From positions 186,001 to 250,000 of the forward strand of contig CANJIV010000003.1 of assembly GCA_947474595.1 (NCBI GenBank): a stretch of DNA of 64,000 nucleotides, written 5' to 3'. Source of the DNA: Solirubrobacterales bacterium (GTDB lineage: Bacteria; Actinomycetota; Thermoleophilia; Solirubrobacterales; Solirubrobacteraceae). Both the position numbers and the translations under genes were made by a program. Positions within the stretch are counted from its first letter, which is position 1. The number at the start of each line of letters is the position of its first letter. Below, piece after piece: positions 1 to 9,150 of this stretch. The notes beneath the pieces are model-generated. The model did no database searches, had not been told where the DNA came from, and was given only the letters and a program-made list of their open reading frames with translations.

Positions 1-68
1 TTGGACCAAGCGATTAGGCCCAATCGCGCGTAAGAGAAGCTGTTGATGGCGATCGTGCTTGAGAGTGC

Positions 69-74
69 TAGCGT
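69..74 (+). promoter_or_regulatory. Candidate -10 box (TAGCGT) of the RibD-like gene
   Basis: TAGCGT lies 8 nt before ATG 83. The same TAnnnT arrangement recurs 6-8 nt in front of several other genes of this window and is the actinobacterial leaderless pattern, so transcription would begin at or next to the start codon. No convincing -35 is visible. The spacing is at the long end, so this is a weaker case. Confidence 0.4.
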
Positions 75-82
75 CCGCTTAC

Positions 83-856
83 ATGGACGAGATCACCCCT
101 CTCACCAATCTACTTGGCGCCGACGCAAATACCGCGAATGCCACGACAGCCGAGGCTGCCTACGGCGACCTAGGCCTAGCCGAGCTTGCTCCGCGTGAGC
201 GCCCCTACGTCGTGGCTAACATGATCGCGACCGCCGACGGGCGCGCCTCAATCGATGGGCGATCTGCGCCGATGAGTAGCGACACCGACCGCGCGCTGTT
301 TCACATGCTGCGCACGCAAGTCGATGGCGTGATGGCTGGAGCCGGGACGCTGCGAAGCGAGAGTTATGGACCGATGATCACTACGGTCGAGCAAAGTGCC
401 AAGCGAGAAGCACTTGGCCTTCGGGCCCAGCCGCTAGCAGTGACTGTGACTAAAACCTTCGATATTCCCGAGCAGCTGCCTCTGCTTGGCGACCCCAACT
501 CGACCCTAGTCGTCTTCACCACGTCCACTAAAGAGCCGCCGAAATCTGCTGCGACGATTGTCGTCGAACGCCTCGATCTAACAGACAGTGGCATGGATGT
601 TGTTATGCAGAGACTGCGCGCCCACCACGGCGTGCGCTCGCTGTTGTGTGAGGGAGGACCGCTGCTGCTGGGGTCGCTGATTGGCGCAGGGCTGCTAGAT
701 GAACTCTTTCTTTCCATATCTCCGCTGTTGGTAGGCGGCGGCGAGGCTGACCAAATCATGGTCGGCGAGATTCTGGGGGCGCCCGTTGGATTGGTGCTTG
801 TCAGCGTCTTAGAACATCACGGCTCGCTGTTCCTGCGCTACCGAATTGACCACTAA
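83..856 (+). CDS. RibD C-terminal-domain (pyrimidine) reductase family protein
   Basis: A 257-residue protein of the RibD C-terminal/DHFR-like reductase fold. It shows the NADPH-binding N-terminal block (VVANMIATADGRAS), the central VDGVMAGAGTLR block and the C-terminal LLCEGGPLLLGSL block. Family members reduce the ribosylaminouracil intermediate of riboflavin synthesis using NADPH. Stand-alone copies without the deaminase domain, as here, are common in Actinomycetota and their substrate is often unassigned; no other rib gene is nearby. ATG 83 is chosen because a TAGCGT box precedes it; an in-frame TTG at 59 would add eight residues. The fold is clear, the substrate is not. Confidence 0.85.
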   Translation: MDEITPLTNLLGADANTANATTAEAAYGDLGLAELAPRERPYVVANMIATADGRASIDGRSAPMSSDTDRALFHMLRTQVDGVMAGAGTLRSESYGPMITTVEQSAKREALGLRAQPLAVTVTKTFDIPEQLPLLGDPNSTLVVFTTSTKEPPKSAATIVVERLDLTDSGMDVVMQRLRAHHGVRSLLCEGGPLLLGSLIGAGLLDELFLSISPLLVGGGEADQIMVGEILGAPVGLVLVSVLEHHGSLFLRYRIDH

Positions 857-990
857 AACCGAACTAGCGCCAAGTGCAGCCTGTGCTGTGTGACTCATAT
901 AGCCGGTCCTAGATTTGGCCGAACTTCTCTCAATCTTTCATAGCCTCGCGGGAGTTAAGAGGGCAGCGCTCTAACGACGACGCCCACAGA

Positions 991-996
991 TATCCT
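991..996 (+). promoter_or_regulatory. -10 box (TATCCT) of a leaderless SDR gene
   Basis: TATCCT ends 6 nt before ATG 1003. No Shine-Dalgarno sequence precedes that ATG, which supports leaderless initiation. Confidence 0.55.
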
Positions 997-1002
997 CAAT
1001 GG

Positions 1003-1776
1003 ATGCAGATAGACGGAAATGCGGCGATTGTCGCTGGCGGGGCATCTGGGCTGGGGGCCGCGACAGCGCGACTGCTCCACCAACGCGGCGCTCACGTCAC
1101 GATCGCCGACCTCAATGTCGAGCAGGGAGAGGCGCTTGTCGCCGAACTCGGCAGCCGTGCGGATTTCATTAAGACCGACGTCACTTGCGAGGCCGACGTC
1201 GAGGCCGCAGTTGCTCAGGCCGCTGAGTCCAACGCTCCTGGCGGGCTGCGCATCAGCGCTTGCTGTGCGGGAATCGGCTGGGCAGAAAAGGTGGCTGGTA
1301 AGCGTGGCCCAGCTGCATTGGAGCCGTTCGAACGGGTGATCGCGATCAATCTGATCGGCACCTTCAACGTGCTGCGCCTAGCCGCTGCGGCGATCACCAA
1401 GAATGAACCGCTTGAAAACGGCGAGCGCGGAGTCTGTATTAACACTGCCTCGATCGCAGCCTTCGACGGTCAGGTCGGCCAGATTGCCTACGCTGCATCC
1501 AAGGGTGGAGTCGTCGGTCTTACGCTGCCGGCCGCGCGCGATCTCGCTAGCGTCGCAATCCGTGTGATGACGATCGCCCCCGGCCTATTTGACACACCGC
1601 TGCTGGCCCAGCTGCCCCAAGAGGCACGCGACTCACTCGGCCGCCAAGCGCCGTTTCCTAACCGCCTCGGAGTCCCGGCTGAGTTTGCTCTCTTGGCCGC
1701 CCAAATCGTAGAGAATCCGATGCTAAACGGTGAGACGATCCGCCTCGACGGTGCACTACGGATGGCGCCGCGCTGA
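1003..1776 (+). CDS. SDR oxidoreductase, 3-hydroxyacyl-CoA dehydrogenase type 2-like
   Basis: A 257-residue short-chain dehydrogenase. The cofactor motif AGGASGLG is at residues 11-18 and the catalytic S150, Y163 and K167 are in place (YAASK). The central stretch from [11 protein letters not shown] to [17 protein letters not shown] is typical of the HSD17B10/type-2 3-hydroxyacyl-CoA dehydrogenase branch, which oxidises 3-hydroxyacyl-CoA with NAD+. The usual NNAG motif reads SACCAG here, a small deviation. The WS/DGAT gene starts 37 nt downstream on the same strand, so the two probably share a transcript. The acyl-CoA substrate is inferred from subfamily resemblance and neighbours. Confidence 0.88.
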   Translation: MQIDGNAAIVAGGASGLGAATARLLHQRGAHVTIADLNVEQGEALVAELGSRADFIKTDVTCEADVEAAVAQAAESNAPGGLRISACCAGIGWAEKVAGKRGPAALEPFERVIAINLIGTFNVLRLAAAAITKNEPLENGERGVCINTASIAAFDGQVGQIAYAASKGGVVGLTLPAARDLASVAIRVMTIAPGLFDTPLLAQLPQEARDSLGRQAPFPNRLGVPAEFALLAAQIVENPMLNGETIRLDGALRMAPR

Positions 1777-1813
1777 CTTTACGCCGTCGCCAGCCAGTAA
1801 GCTAGCGCGCGAA

Positions 1814-3205
1814 ATGACGTCCCAACCACTCTTAGCTGCCGACCGTGCATCGCTCAACGCCGAGCGAGGTCCGGTCAACATGAACGTCGGCGCTGTGCTG
1901 ACTTTTGAAGCTGGCCCGGGCCTCGAATATGCCTCGATGTTTGAGCGCCTCTCCTCTCGGCTACATCTGGTCCCACGCTTTCGCCAGCGCCTAGAAGAGT
2001 CATCGTCTGGGCTAGCTAATCCCGTCTGGATCGACGACCCACACTTCGACCTCGCTTGGCATCTGCGCAGTGGTTATCTTCCTGCCCCCGGGACCGATAA
2101 CGAACTTGGCACCTATGTAGCCGCCGAGGCCTCGCGGCGGATGGATCGCACGCGTCCATTGTGGGAGTTACACATCATCAATGGTTTGGCTGATGGGAAG
2201 GTGGCGATCTTCTGCAAGCTTCACCACGCGATGGTCGATGGCATAGCTGCGCTGGCGATCGGCACCTTGATCTTGGACCCAACACCAGAGCCACTCGTTA
2301 TCGAGGCACCCGAAGGCGGCGCATGGGTACCTCAGGGCTATAACCGCAGCGAACACCTGGCGCGCATGGCTCGCGCCCCCTTACGCAAGGCCGAAGAGCT
2401 CGTACTCCAGATCAACACGCGAGCGATCTATACGCGCCCTCACGCAGCGGCAAGCGATTTACGCAAGGCCGGCAAGCTCGCCACCGAACTGGCGCGCAGC
2501 CGTCCCCAGGCACCAATGACGCCGCTCAACCGCCCGATCACTCCCAACCGCTGCTTCGCAATGGAACACCTCCCGCTGGCGGCAGTCAAGGCGTTTGCGA
2601 AGCTTGGCGATGCGACCGTCAACGACGCGCTACTTGCCGCAGTGGCCGGAATGCTCCGTCGCTACCTCGATGAGACTGACGAGATGCCCGATAGTGACCC
2701 GGTCGCACTTGTCCCGGTTAGCGTGCGGGCCGGAGGCGACGATGGTGGCAACCAGATCTCTACCGTCTTCGTCGATCTCCCATGCGCCGAGGATGATCCG
2801 ATCCAGCGGCTGCGGATAGTGGCAGAACGCACGCGGGAACTCAAGAGTTCAGCGGCGGTAAAAGCCGGAGCGTTGATGGTCGAAGCGACAGGCTTCGCGC
2901 CGCCGCTGGTTTCAACGATGATCGGCAAGGCGATGGGCGGTGTCCGCGCCTTCAACGTTGTTGTCTCCAACGTCCCCGGCCCACAGTTTCCACTCTACAT
3001 TGGCGGCTCCCAGATGGAGGCGATCTACCCGGTGGTCCCTCTTAACCCGGCCAACCAAGGCCTGACGGTTGGCATGCTCTCCTACGACGGAACTGTCTGT
3101 ATTGGGCTACTAGCCGATGGCAATCTCACTCCGGGATTAGACCGTGCGGCAGTGGCCCTGCGTGCCTCGCTCTCCGAGATCATCGAACTGTCAACCGCCA
3201 AATAG
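1814..3205 (+). CDS. Wax ester synthase/diacylglycerol acyltransferase (WS/DGAT)
   Basis: A 463-residue acyltransferase of the WS/DGAT family, which joins acyl-CoA to diacylglycerol or long-chain alcohol at the membrane or lipid-droplet surface. The catalytic HHxxxDG motif is HHAMVDG at residues 137-143, and the family's DPHFDL and VVSNVPGP blocks are present. Length is normal for the family. The open frame extends upstream into the SDR gene, but the family N-terminus (MTSQPLLAADRASLN) begins at ATG 1814. With glpK-plsC further along the window it suggests neutral-lipid storage. Whether wax ester or triacylglycerol is the main product cannot be told. Confidence 0.93.
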   Translation: MTSQPLLAADRASLNAERGPVNMNVGAVLTFEAGPGLEYASMFERLSSRLHLVPRFRQRLEESSSGLANPVWIDDPHFDLAWHLRSGYLPAPGTDNELGTYVAAEASRRMDRTRPLWELHIINGLADGKVAIFCKLHHAMVDGIAALAIGTLILDPTPEPLVIEAPEGGAWVPQGYNRSEHLARMARAPLRKAEELVLQINTRAIYTRPHAAASDLRKAGKLATELARSRPQAPMTPLNRPITPNRCFAMEHLPLAAVKAFAKLGDATVNDALLAAVAGMLRRYLDETDEMPDSDPVALVPVSVRAGGDDGGNQISTVFVDLPCAEDDPIQRLRIVAERTRELKSSAAVKAGALMVEATGFAPPLVSTMIGKAMGGVRAFNVVVSNVPGPQFPLYIGGSQMEAIYPVVPLNPANQGLTVGMLSYDGTVCIGLLADGNLTPGLDRAAVALRASLSEIIELSTAK

Positions 3206-3234
3206 GGCCGTCGCCACGCGTGGCTTGCCGACTG

Positions 3235-3915
3235 TCAGCCGCGCGCAGTAGCTGAGACCATCGCCGCCGCAGCCGGCTCAACCACTCGGCCATGTCCGAG
3301 TGCCAGGCGTGATGGCTTAAGCGACGTAAGTGCTACCGCGCTCGCCAGCGCTGTAGGACGATCCCACGTGGCCAAAGTGGGAAACGGGAATCGCGGATTT
3401 ATCTGACTGGTCACATAGAGGCCAGCGATCGCAGTAAAGCTGTCACCAGCAATCAAAGAGCGGTCGCGGGTATCGAGAAAAGCGATCTGCCCGGGCGTAT
3501 GCCCCGGGGCGGCGAAGACCTCTAGCGAGCCGATCCGATCCCCTGGCAGCAACTCGCGCGATGGACGTGTGCGAAGTTTGACCATTGCCTTGAGCATCTT
3601 CTTAGGCTCACCGTCGAGCAACGCTCGATCTCCGCGCAAAAAGCGAGCCTCGCGGGCGCCGAAGCAGACCTCGGCCTCGGGTAGTCCGGCAACCAACTTA
3701 TCCAACGAGCCAGCGTGATCGCTGTGAGCGTGGGTCAAACAGATGCGGACGATCGGCATACCAAGCGCTTGGGCTGCGTCGCGAATTGCCCCAGAGGCGC
3801 CGATAAAGGTCGTGTCGATCAGCGTCAGGCCGTCTGGCTCGGCCACGAAGTAGCAGTTACACCACCCTTGGCGAGTGACCTGCCAGAGATATTCGCCGTG
3901 TTGAGTGGTTTTGAT
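3235..3915 (-). CDS. MBL-fold metallo-hydrolase, apparently starting at ATC
   Basis: A metallo-beta-lactamase-fold hydrolase of the YflN/glyoxalase-II-like type, 226 residues if started at ATC 3915. The zinc motif is THAHSDH (H62, H64, D66, H67 in that numbering), followed by APGHTPG and GHGR. The first canonical start is GTG 3846, but that would cut off a well-conserved MBL N-terminus (GEYLWQVTRQGW) encoded in frame just upstream. An AGGAGG (3924-3929) lies 8 nt before ATC 3913-3915, and an in-frame TAA closes the frame before it; no ATG, GTG or TTG occurs between. The substrate is unknown. The thiolase gene ends 33 nt upstream on the same strand. Confidence 0.85.
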   Translation of the reverse strand: MKTTQHGEYLWQVTRQGWCNCYFVAEPDGLTLIDTTFIGASGAIRDAAQALGMPIVRICLTHAHSDHAGSLDKLVAGLPEAEVCFGAREARFLRGDRALLDGEPKKMLKAMVKLRTRPSRELLPGDRIGSLEVFAAPGHTPGQIAFLDTRDRSLIAGDSFTAIAGLYVTSQINPRFPFPTLATWDRPTALASAVALTSLKPSRLALGHGRVVEPAAAAMVSATARG

Positions 3916-3948
3916 TACGCCCGCCTCCTCTTAGCTGTGAACGAGTGG

Positions 3949-5142
3949 CTAATTTAGTCGCTCGATGATCATCGCTTGGCCTTGACCGCCCGCTACGCAC
4001 ATCGTCTCTAGGCCGATCGTCTTATCGAGCGTCTCGAGGTCGTTGAGCAGGGTCGTCATGATACGCGCACCGCTCATTCCGAATGGATGGCCGAGAGCGA
4101 TCGCTCCGCCGAACGGGTTGAGCTGCTCGGGATCGATGCCCCACTCCAACATGCACGGAACAACCTGGGCAGCAAACGCTTCGTTGAGCTCAATGATGTC
4201 GATATCGGTGATCGACATTCCAGCCTGAGCGAGCACTTTTTCGACCGCTGGAATCGGTCCCAGGCCCATGATCTCTGGCCGAATTGCCGCGACCGAGGAG
4301 GCGATAATGCGGGCGCGTGGCTTGAGTCCAAGCTCGCTTGCGCGCTGGGCCGACATTACGAGCACCGCGGCGGCCCCATCATTTAGTGGGCAGGCGTTGC
4401 CGGCCGTAACAGTTCCATCTTCGGCAAAGGCTGGTTTAAGTGCGCCGAGCGCCTCCATCGTCGTACCGGGGCGCGGACCATCGTCTTTAGTGACTGTTGC
4501 TGGGGCCACTTCAACCGTGTTGCCTTCTCTGTCTTGCTCGGTTGCGCCAGGCGTGTCGACGGCGACGATCTCAGAGTCAAAGTGGCCGGCAGCCTGTGCG
4601 GCCACAGCACGGTTCTGCGACGTTACCGCCCACTGATCCTGCTGCTCGCGGGTGACATTGCAGCGCTTGGCTACGTTCTCTGCCGTTATGCCCATCGGGA
4701 TATAGACGTCATAGAGAGCACCTTCAGAGCCGTCCAGCGCTGGGTTTGCGTCGAACTGCGGATAGGCCGGAAATCGCGATACGGCCTCGACGCCAGCGGC
4801 GATGTACTGGTCGCCCTCGCCGACCGCGACGGCATGAAAGGCCATCCTTAGGGTCTGTAACGACGAAGCACAAAAACGGTTTACCGTTGTCGCTGGCACG
4901 TGGTGGTCTATCCCCGCCAGCAGCCCCGCGTTACGGCCGATGTTGTAGCCCTGCTCGCCGTTAGGAAATCCGCATCCCATCAGGATGTCAACGGTCTTGG
5001 CGAAGTCAACGGCGGGGTTGCGCTCAACCAGTGCCCTGAGCGGGATCGCAGCGAGATCGTCGGCGCGCTTGTGCCGTAGCGAACCACGCATAGCACGTCC
5101 GATTGGAGTACGAATCGCGTCTACGATCACTGCTTCTACCAT
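3949..5142 (-). CDS. Acetyl-CoA C-acyltransferase (thiolase)
   Basis: A 397-residue thiolase II-fold enzyme. The nucleophilic cysteine is C91 (VNRFCASSLQ). NEAFAAQ, GHPFGMSGAR and the C-terminal CVAGGQGQAM supply the remaining active-site loops. It catalyses cleavage of 3-ketoacyl-CoA, or condensation of acetyl-CoA; the sequence does not settle direction or chain length. The usual CxGGGxG reads CVAGGQG. A GAGGAG ribosome site precedes ATG 5142. With the acyl-CoA dehydrogenase, SDR and acyl-CoA ligase of this window it would complete a beta-oxidation set. Confidence 0.93.
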   Translation of the reverse strand: MVEAVIVDAIRTPIGRAMRGSLRHKRADDLAAIPLRALVERNPAVDFAKTVDILMGCGFPNGEQGYNIGRNAGLLAGIDHHVPATTVNRFCASSLQTLRMAFHAVAVGEGDQYIAAGVEAVSRFPAYPQFDANPALDGSEGALYDVYIPMGITAENVAKRCNVTREQQDQWAVTSQNRAVAAQAAGHFDSEIVAVDTPGATEQDREGNTVEVAPATVTKDDGPRPGTTMEALGALKPAFAEDGTVTAGNACPLNDGAAAVLVMSAQRASELGLKPRARIIASSVAAIRPEIMGLGPIPAVEKVLAQAGMSITDIDIIELNEAFAAQVVPCMLEWGIDPEQLNPFGGAIALGHPFGMSGARIMTTLLNDLETLDKTIGLETMCVAGGQGQAMIIERLN

Positions 5143-5217
5143 GGCTAATGCTCTCCTCGTTTGGGGTCGCCTAGGAGGGATCTTATGGAGAGTCGACGGG
5201 CTTTGGGAGGCCCATCC

Positions 5218-6825
5218 CTAGCCACGCATGGTCGTACACGACTTGCCCTTACAAACTGCTAAGGCGCGACGCTTGCTTTCAAGGCTCTTAACGGTCGCCG
5301 CATAGGCTGGCTTGAGCGCCAGGTTGTTGATCTCGTAGGGGTCTTTACGAAGATCGTAGAGTTCGATATCTCCGTAGCTCCACTTTACGTATTTCCACTG
5401 CCTTGAACGCACGCCACTGTAGGCCTGATCCCAAGCTTGAGGAAATCCTTCTGCGACGAAAAGCTTGCCGGTCGCCTCGACGGGAAGCATCCGATTGGGC
5501 TCCTGGCTAGTGCCTTCGATATATGGCAGCAGCGAAAGGCCATCTGCGAGCCTTCCGGCCTTGCCATTAGCTAGCTCCAATAATGTCGGCGTCAGATCGA
5601 CGTTTGCAGCGACTTGATTGTCGACCTTGCGCCCGCTTGGGATACCTGCGCCGCTGATCACTAGAGGCACCTTGATCGACTCTTCGTAGGGGACAAACTT
5701 GTCTCCCGGGATACGGTGCTCACCTTGAACCCAGCCGTTGTCAGAGACGAAAATAATCACCGTATTGCTCATCTGACCACTGCGTTTTAATGTTGCTACG
5801 AGCTTGGCGACTCCATCGTCGACGGACTGCAGCGAAGCGATGCGGCCTTGGTAATTTCTTTCCAGCCGAGCTATGCCAGCGTCATTGAGTAGAGGGATCT
5901 CTCGCATCAACTTCGGGCTGGCGGAGACGTCAGCCTGATTAAAGGACGGCGTTTTAGGCATCACGTACTTCGACATCGACGCCTCATCACGGGGCGCCGG
6001 ACGGGGGTCGGCCCACGTGGCTCCGCGCTGACTGTTTAGATCTTCGCGGTGGGGTGCCGCCGGAGCCCACCAGACGAAGAATGGCTTAGCAGCCTTGGCT
6101 TGACCTTTGAGGACAGAGTCGGTGATCGCAGCCGTAACGTCGTTTGTGTAGTTGCGAGCAAGCTTGGTGCCGAAGTTGCCCGGCTTGAAGAGTCTTCCGA
6201 TCACCTTGATGAAGTCAAAAATATTGTGTATTTCCTGACTCTCGACTACCCGTGCCATCTCTAATAAGGCGTAGGCGTAGACCGGATCGCCCCATGTTTT
6301 TAGCTTTCCGTTCTCGTTGATCGTGTAGTTGAAGTAGTCGTAGGCAGATAGATCCAATACTCCGTGCCACTCGCTGTACCCGGGCGGAATTTCGCGCGGG
6401 TTTCGTGAGCCGATGCCGTTTAGGTACTTGCCGATCAACGCCGTGTGATAACCGGCCTTCTCCAGCCACACCGGCAGGGTGTTATCGCGATGGGTCAGTC
6501 CGTAGTAGCCGCTGGGAGCGAAGTTCCCCGATACGCCGTGATTGTGGGCGTACATGCCGGTCAGCAACGACGCTCGCGACGGACAGCAGAGCGGGAAGGA
6601 GGTGATTGCCTGAGTAAAGCTAGTCCCTTGCTTGACAAGTAGGCGGTTGACATTCGGCATTTTTGAAAGGTCACTAGCCGCCATGTCGTCAGTCATCACG
6701 AGCAAGATGTTGGGTCGAGAATCAGTAGACGACGGCTGACGTGCCTGTACTGGGGCTGCGATTAGTCCAACAACGGCCGCCGCAACGACGCCACAGATGA
6801 GGAGGGCAAGCGAGCGTCGGGCCAT
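5218..6825 (-). CDS. Secreted sulfatase (formylglycine-type)
   Basis: A 535-residue sulfatase with an N-terminal signal peptide ending near the AxA site around residue 29. The metal-binding DD pair is at 46-47 and the formylglycine motif is CCPSR, with the modified cysteine at C81, followed by the LLTGMYAHNHG segment. It resembles N-acetylglucosamine-6-sulfatase-like enzymes, but the substrate cannot be inferred. Its ATG overlaps the stop of the upstream sulfatase gene (TAATG), so both are co-translated. No formylglycine-generating enzyme is in the window. Confidence 0.92.
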   Translation of the reverse strand: MARRSLALLICGVVAAAVVGLIAAPVQARQPSSTDSRPNILLVMTDDMAASDLSKMPNVNRLLVKQGTSFTQAITSFPLCCPSRASLLTGMYAHNHGVSGNFAPSGYYGLTHRDNTLPVWLEKAGYHTALIGKYLNGIGSRNPREIPPGYSEWHGVLDLSAYDYFNYTINENGKLKTWGDPVYAYALLEMARVVESQEIHNIFDFIKVIGRLFKPGNFGTKLARNYTNDVTAAITDSVLKGQAKAAKPFFVWWAPAAPHREDLNSQRGATWADPRPAPRDEASMSKYVMPKTPSFNQADVSASPKLMREIPLLNDAGIARLERNYQGRIASLQSVDDGVAKLVATLKRSGQMSNTVIIFVSDNGWVQGEHRIPGDKFVPYEESIKVPLVISGAGIPSGRKVDNQVAANVDLTPTLLELANGKAGRLADGLSLLPYIEGTSQEPNRMLPVEATGKLFVAEGFPQAWDQAYSGVRSRQWKYVKWSYGDIELYDLRKDPYEINNLALKPAYAATVKSLESKRRALAVCKGKSCTTMRG

Positions 6826-8393
6826 TACTTGGCCAGCGGCTCGGGAAGCCTTGCCCCCGGCGATCGACAGCTAAGGCCGCGGCAGGTCTCGAGTTTTTTC
6901 ATCCGGCGATTTAGTTCGTCCTCGATCGCCTTGTAGGCGGGCTTGCCCGAGACGTTGCGCAGCTCATACGGATCTAGCTTGAGATCGTAGAGCTCGCTGA
7001 ATGGGAACTGGGTGCCACCGACGATCGGCTCAGCGACGCCGACCTCTAGGTGGTAGCGCTTGGTATGCACCAAGTTGTAGTCAAAGACGGCCTGGTACTG
7101 GGGATAGCGCTTAGTCTCGATCAGCAGGTTGCGATCGGCCCAGCGTGCCTGATTGGCTTGGACCCTGAGCAGCGATACGCCGTCAGAGACCCGCCGAGAT
7201 TTGGCCCCGGCGATCGCGGTTATCGTTGGGGCGAGGTCGGCGTTGCTCACCGGAGACGAGATGTGACGAGCCTTACCAAAGCCGGGCCCTGATATCAGCA
7301 ACGGAACCTTGGTCGACTCTTCGAACCCAAAGAACTTGACGCCGGTCCAGTTAGTCGGCGTGGGATGCTGGAAGAGCCTGTGCTCGCCGATAATCCAACC
7401 GTTGTCGGAGGTGAAGATCAGCACTGTGTTTTCTAGCTGTCCCGTGCGCTTGAGCGCACCGACAATCTTGGCAACGGCGTCATCGATTGCGACCAAGGAG
7501 CCCATCCGACCTCGGTAGTGAGCGGTCAGGCTGTCGATGATCGGAGCCGTTAGGCGATCGGCGAAGGCAAACTGAAGAATCGCTGGCTTATCGCTGTACT
7601 GGGCCTCGTCGAATGACGGCAGCCGGCGGATGGGGGCGTCTGCATAGATCTTGGCGTCGCGTGGAGCCGGAACGGCTGGAGTCCCCTCTGCGCGACCTCG
7701 CTCGGCGACCGCAACGGTGTGCGGTGCCAGCGGCGTAACCCACATGAAGAATGGCTTCTTTGAGTCTTTTGCATCGTCAATTACTTTCACCGCACGAGTT
7801 GCCAGGACGTCGGTTTGGTAGTCCTTGGCAGCGTGGCCGTAGGTGCGAATATGGCCGTTATCGTTGATCTTGTATCCGAAGTATCCGTAGGTCGAGGGGT
7901 CGATCCCGCCGAACCAATCAGTCCAACCCGGCGGGATCTCGGTCGGATTCTTCTCGCCATATTCGTTTAAGTATTTGCCGAGCAGGTGGGTTGTGTAGCC
8001 AGCATCTTTGAGCCAGACTGGCAGCGTGTTTTCCTGATTCTTGAAGACTGTGTAGCCCCCCATTGGGGCAAAGTTAAAACGGACTCCATTGTTGTGGGAG
8101 TACTGGCCGGTCAGGAAGGTCGCCCGCGAGGGACAACAGAGCGGATAGTTGACGTATGAAGCGTCAAATGTCACGCCAGTGTCGCCGATCAGCGCACGTG
8201 TCTTGGGCAGCGGCCCCATGTCATCGGCGCGCTGATCATCGGTCATGATCACGATGATGTTCGGCTTGGCCTTGGTTTGTGAAGTCGAGGCCGCTTGGGA
8301 GAGCGGAGTCAGTAGCCCCAACCCGACGACGGCGAGCAAAACCACGAAGGCTGCACGGCTAACTTTGATCGTCGAACGGTTGCTGACTCTCAT
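6825..8393 (-). CDS. Secreted sulfatase (formylglycine-type), first of a tandem pair
   Basis: A 522-residue sulfatase with a signal peptide (hydrophobic core at about residues 14-30, AxA-like cleavage). It has MTDD (D52, D53) and CCPSR with the formylglycine cysteine at C87, then FLTGQYSHNNG. It is a clear paralogue of the downstream gene. A purine-rich GGGGAGAGG stretch precedes ATG 8393. The tandem, coupled arrangement suggests two enzymes acting on related sulfate esters outside the membrane. No sulfate transporter or glycosidase adjoins them. Confidence 0.92.
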   Translation of the reverse strand: MRVSNRSTIKVSRAAFVVLLAVVGLGLLTPLSQAASTSQTKAKPNIIVIMTDDQRADDMGPLPKTRALIGDTGVTFDASYVNYPLCCPSRATFLTGQYSHNNGVRFNFAPMGGYTVFKNQENTLPVWLKDAGYTTHLLGKYLNEYGEKNPTEIPPGWTDWFGGIDPSTYGYFGYKINDNGHIRTYGHAAKDYQTDVLATRAVKVIDDAKDSKKPFFMWVTPLAPHTVAVAERGRAEGTPAVPAPRDAKIYADAPIRRLPSFDEAQYSDKPAILQFAFADRLTAPIIDSLTAHYRGRMGSLVAIDDAVAKIVGALKRTGQLENTVLIFTSDNGWIIGEHRLFQHPTPTNWTGVKFFGFEESTKVPLLISGPGFGKARHISSPVSNADLAPTITAIAGAKSRRVSDGVSLLRVQANQARWADRNLLIETKRYPQYQAVFDYNLVHTKRYHLEVGVAEPIVGGTQFPFSELYDLKLDPYELRNVSGKPAYKAIEDELNRRMKKLETCRGLSCRSPGARLPEPLAK

Positions 8394-8512
8394 CCACGCC
8401 GCCTCTCCCCAGTTAAAAACAGTGGCTGCTCTTCATGCACAGCGATTGCAGATATAGCACCTTGTCATATCGCATGCATCATTAGCCCGTGACATCTGCG
8501 AGAGACCGACAG

Positions 8513-9142
8513 CTATAGCCCTAACCCGCGCACGCCGAGCTCGTCCCAGCCGAGATGGTGAGCAAGCTCATGGCGCACCGTGATGACGACCTGCTCGCGC
8601 AGGCGATCGGGGTCAGCGCCGAAGTCCCGTCGCAGCGTGTCGCGGTAGATGATGATGCGATCTGGATGGTTGTCGCGGGCCACGCCATCACCGTGATACA
8701 GGCCGTATGCTCGTCGTTCGCGACCGCCGTCAGAGATCACAACGGCAACGTGATCGAGGGCCTTGCGGGCCCACTCTGGTAGCTCGTCGAGCGCGTCGCT
8801 GACTAGCTCTTGAAACTCGCGGTCATCGTAGGGATCAAGCTCAAGAAACTCTGACTCGCTGGGCTCGGCGGACAAGTTTTCGCGTGCGAGGCGCTCTGAC
8901 TGCTCGACGAGCGCATCGAACTCCTGCTCGGATTCTGGCGAGCGCCAATCGGCCATCTTCAGCGCGATCCAAATCAGCGGCCCGAAGATCACGACAGCGC
9001 CCGTAACGAAAACCGCGACGCCCTCTAAGAGTCGCAGCGGGAAGGATGTGCTGAAGCCATCCAGCAAGGCGATCGCGGCGAGCCCGAAGCAAAGAAGTAC
9101 TGCCGCGACGAAGATAACGCTGTCCTTCTGCGGGCGGCGCAT
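8513..9142 (-). CDS. Membrane-anchored metallopeptidase family protein (minimal zincin)
   Basis: A 209-residue protein. Two hydrophobic segments at about residues 9-29 and 40-60 are followed by an acidic linker. The C-terminal zincin domain ends in HELAHHLGWDE, with HExxH at 191-195. The Glu/His-rich C-terminal helix and the size match the PF06262 minimal-zincin family, usually soluble and about 120 residues, so the two membrane segments are an addition. ATG 9142 lies 8 nt after the stop of the acyl-CoA dehydrogenase gene, so it is probably the second gene of that operon. Peptidase activity is not proven for this family. Confidence 0.82.
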   Translation of the reverse strand: MRRPQKDSVIFVAAVLLCFGLAAIALLDGFSTSFPLRLLEGVAVFVTGAVVIFGPLIWIALKMADWRSPESEQEFDALVEQSERLARENLSAEPSESEFLELDPYDDREFQELVSDALDELPEWARKALDHVAVVISDGGRERRAYGLYHGDGVARDNHPDRIIIYRDTLRRDFGADPDRLREQVVITVRHELAHHLGWDELGVRGLGL

Positions 9143-9150
9143 CAGCGAAC

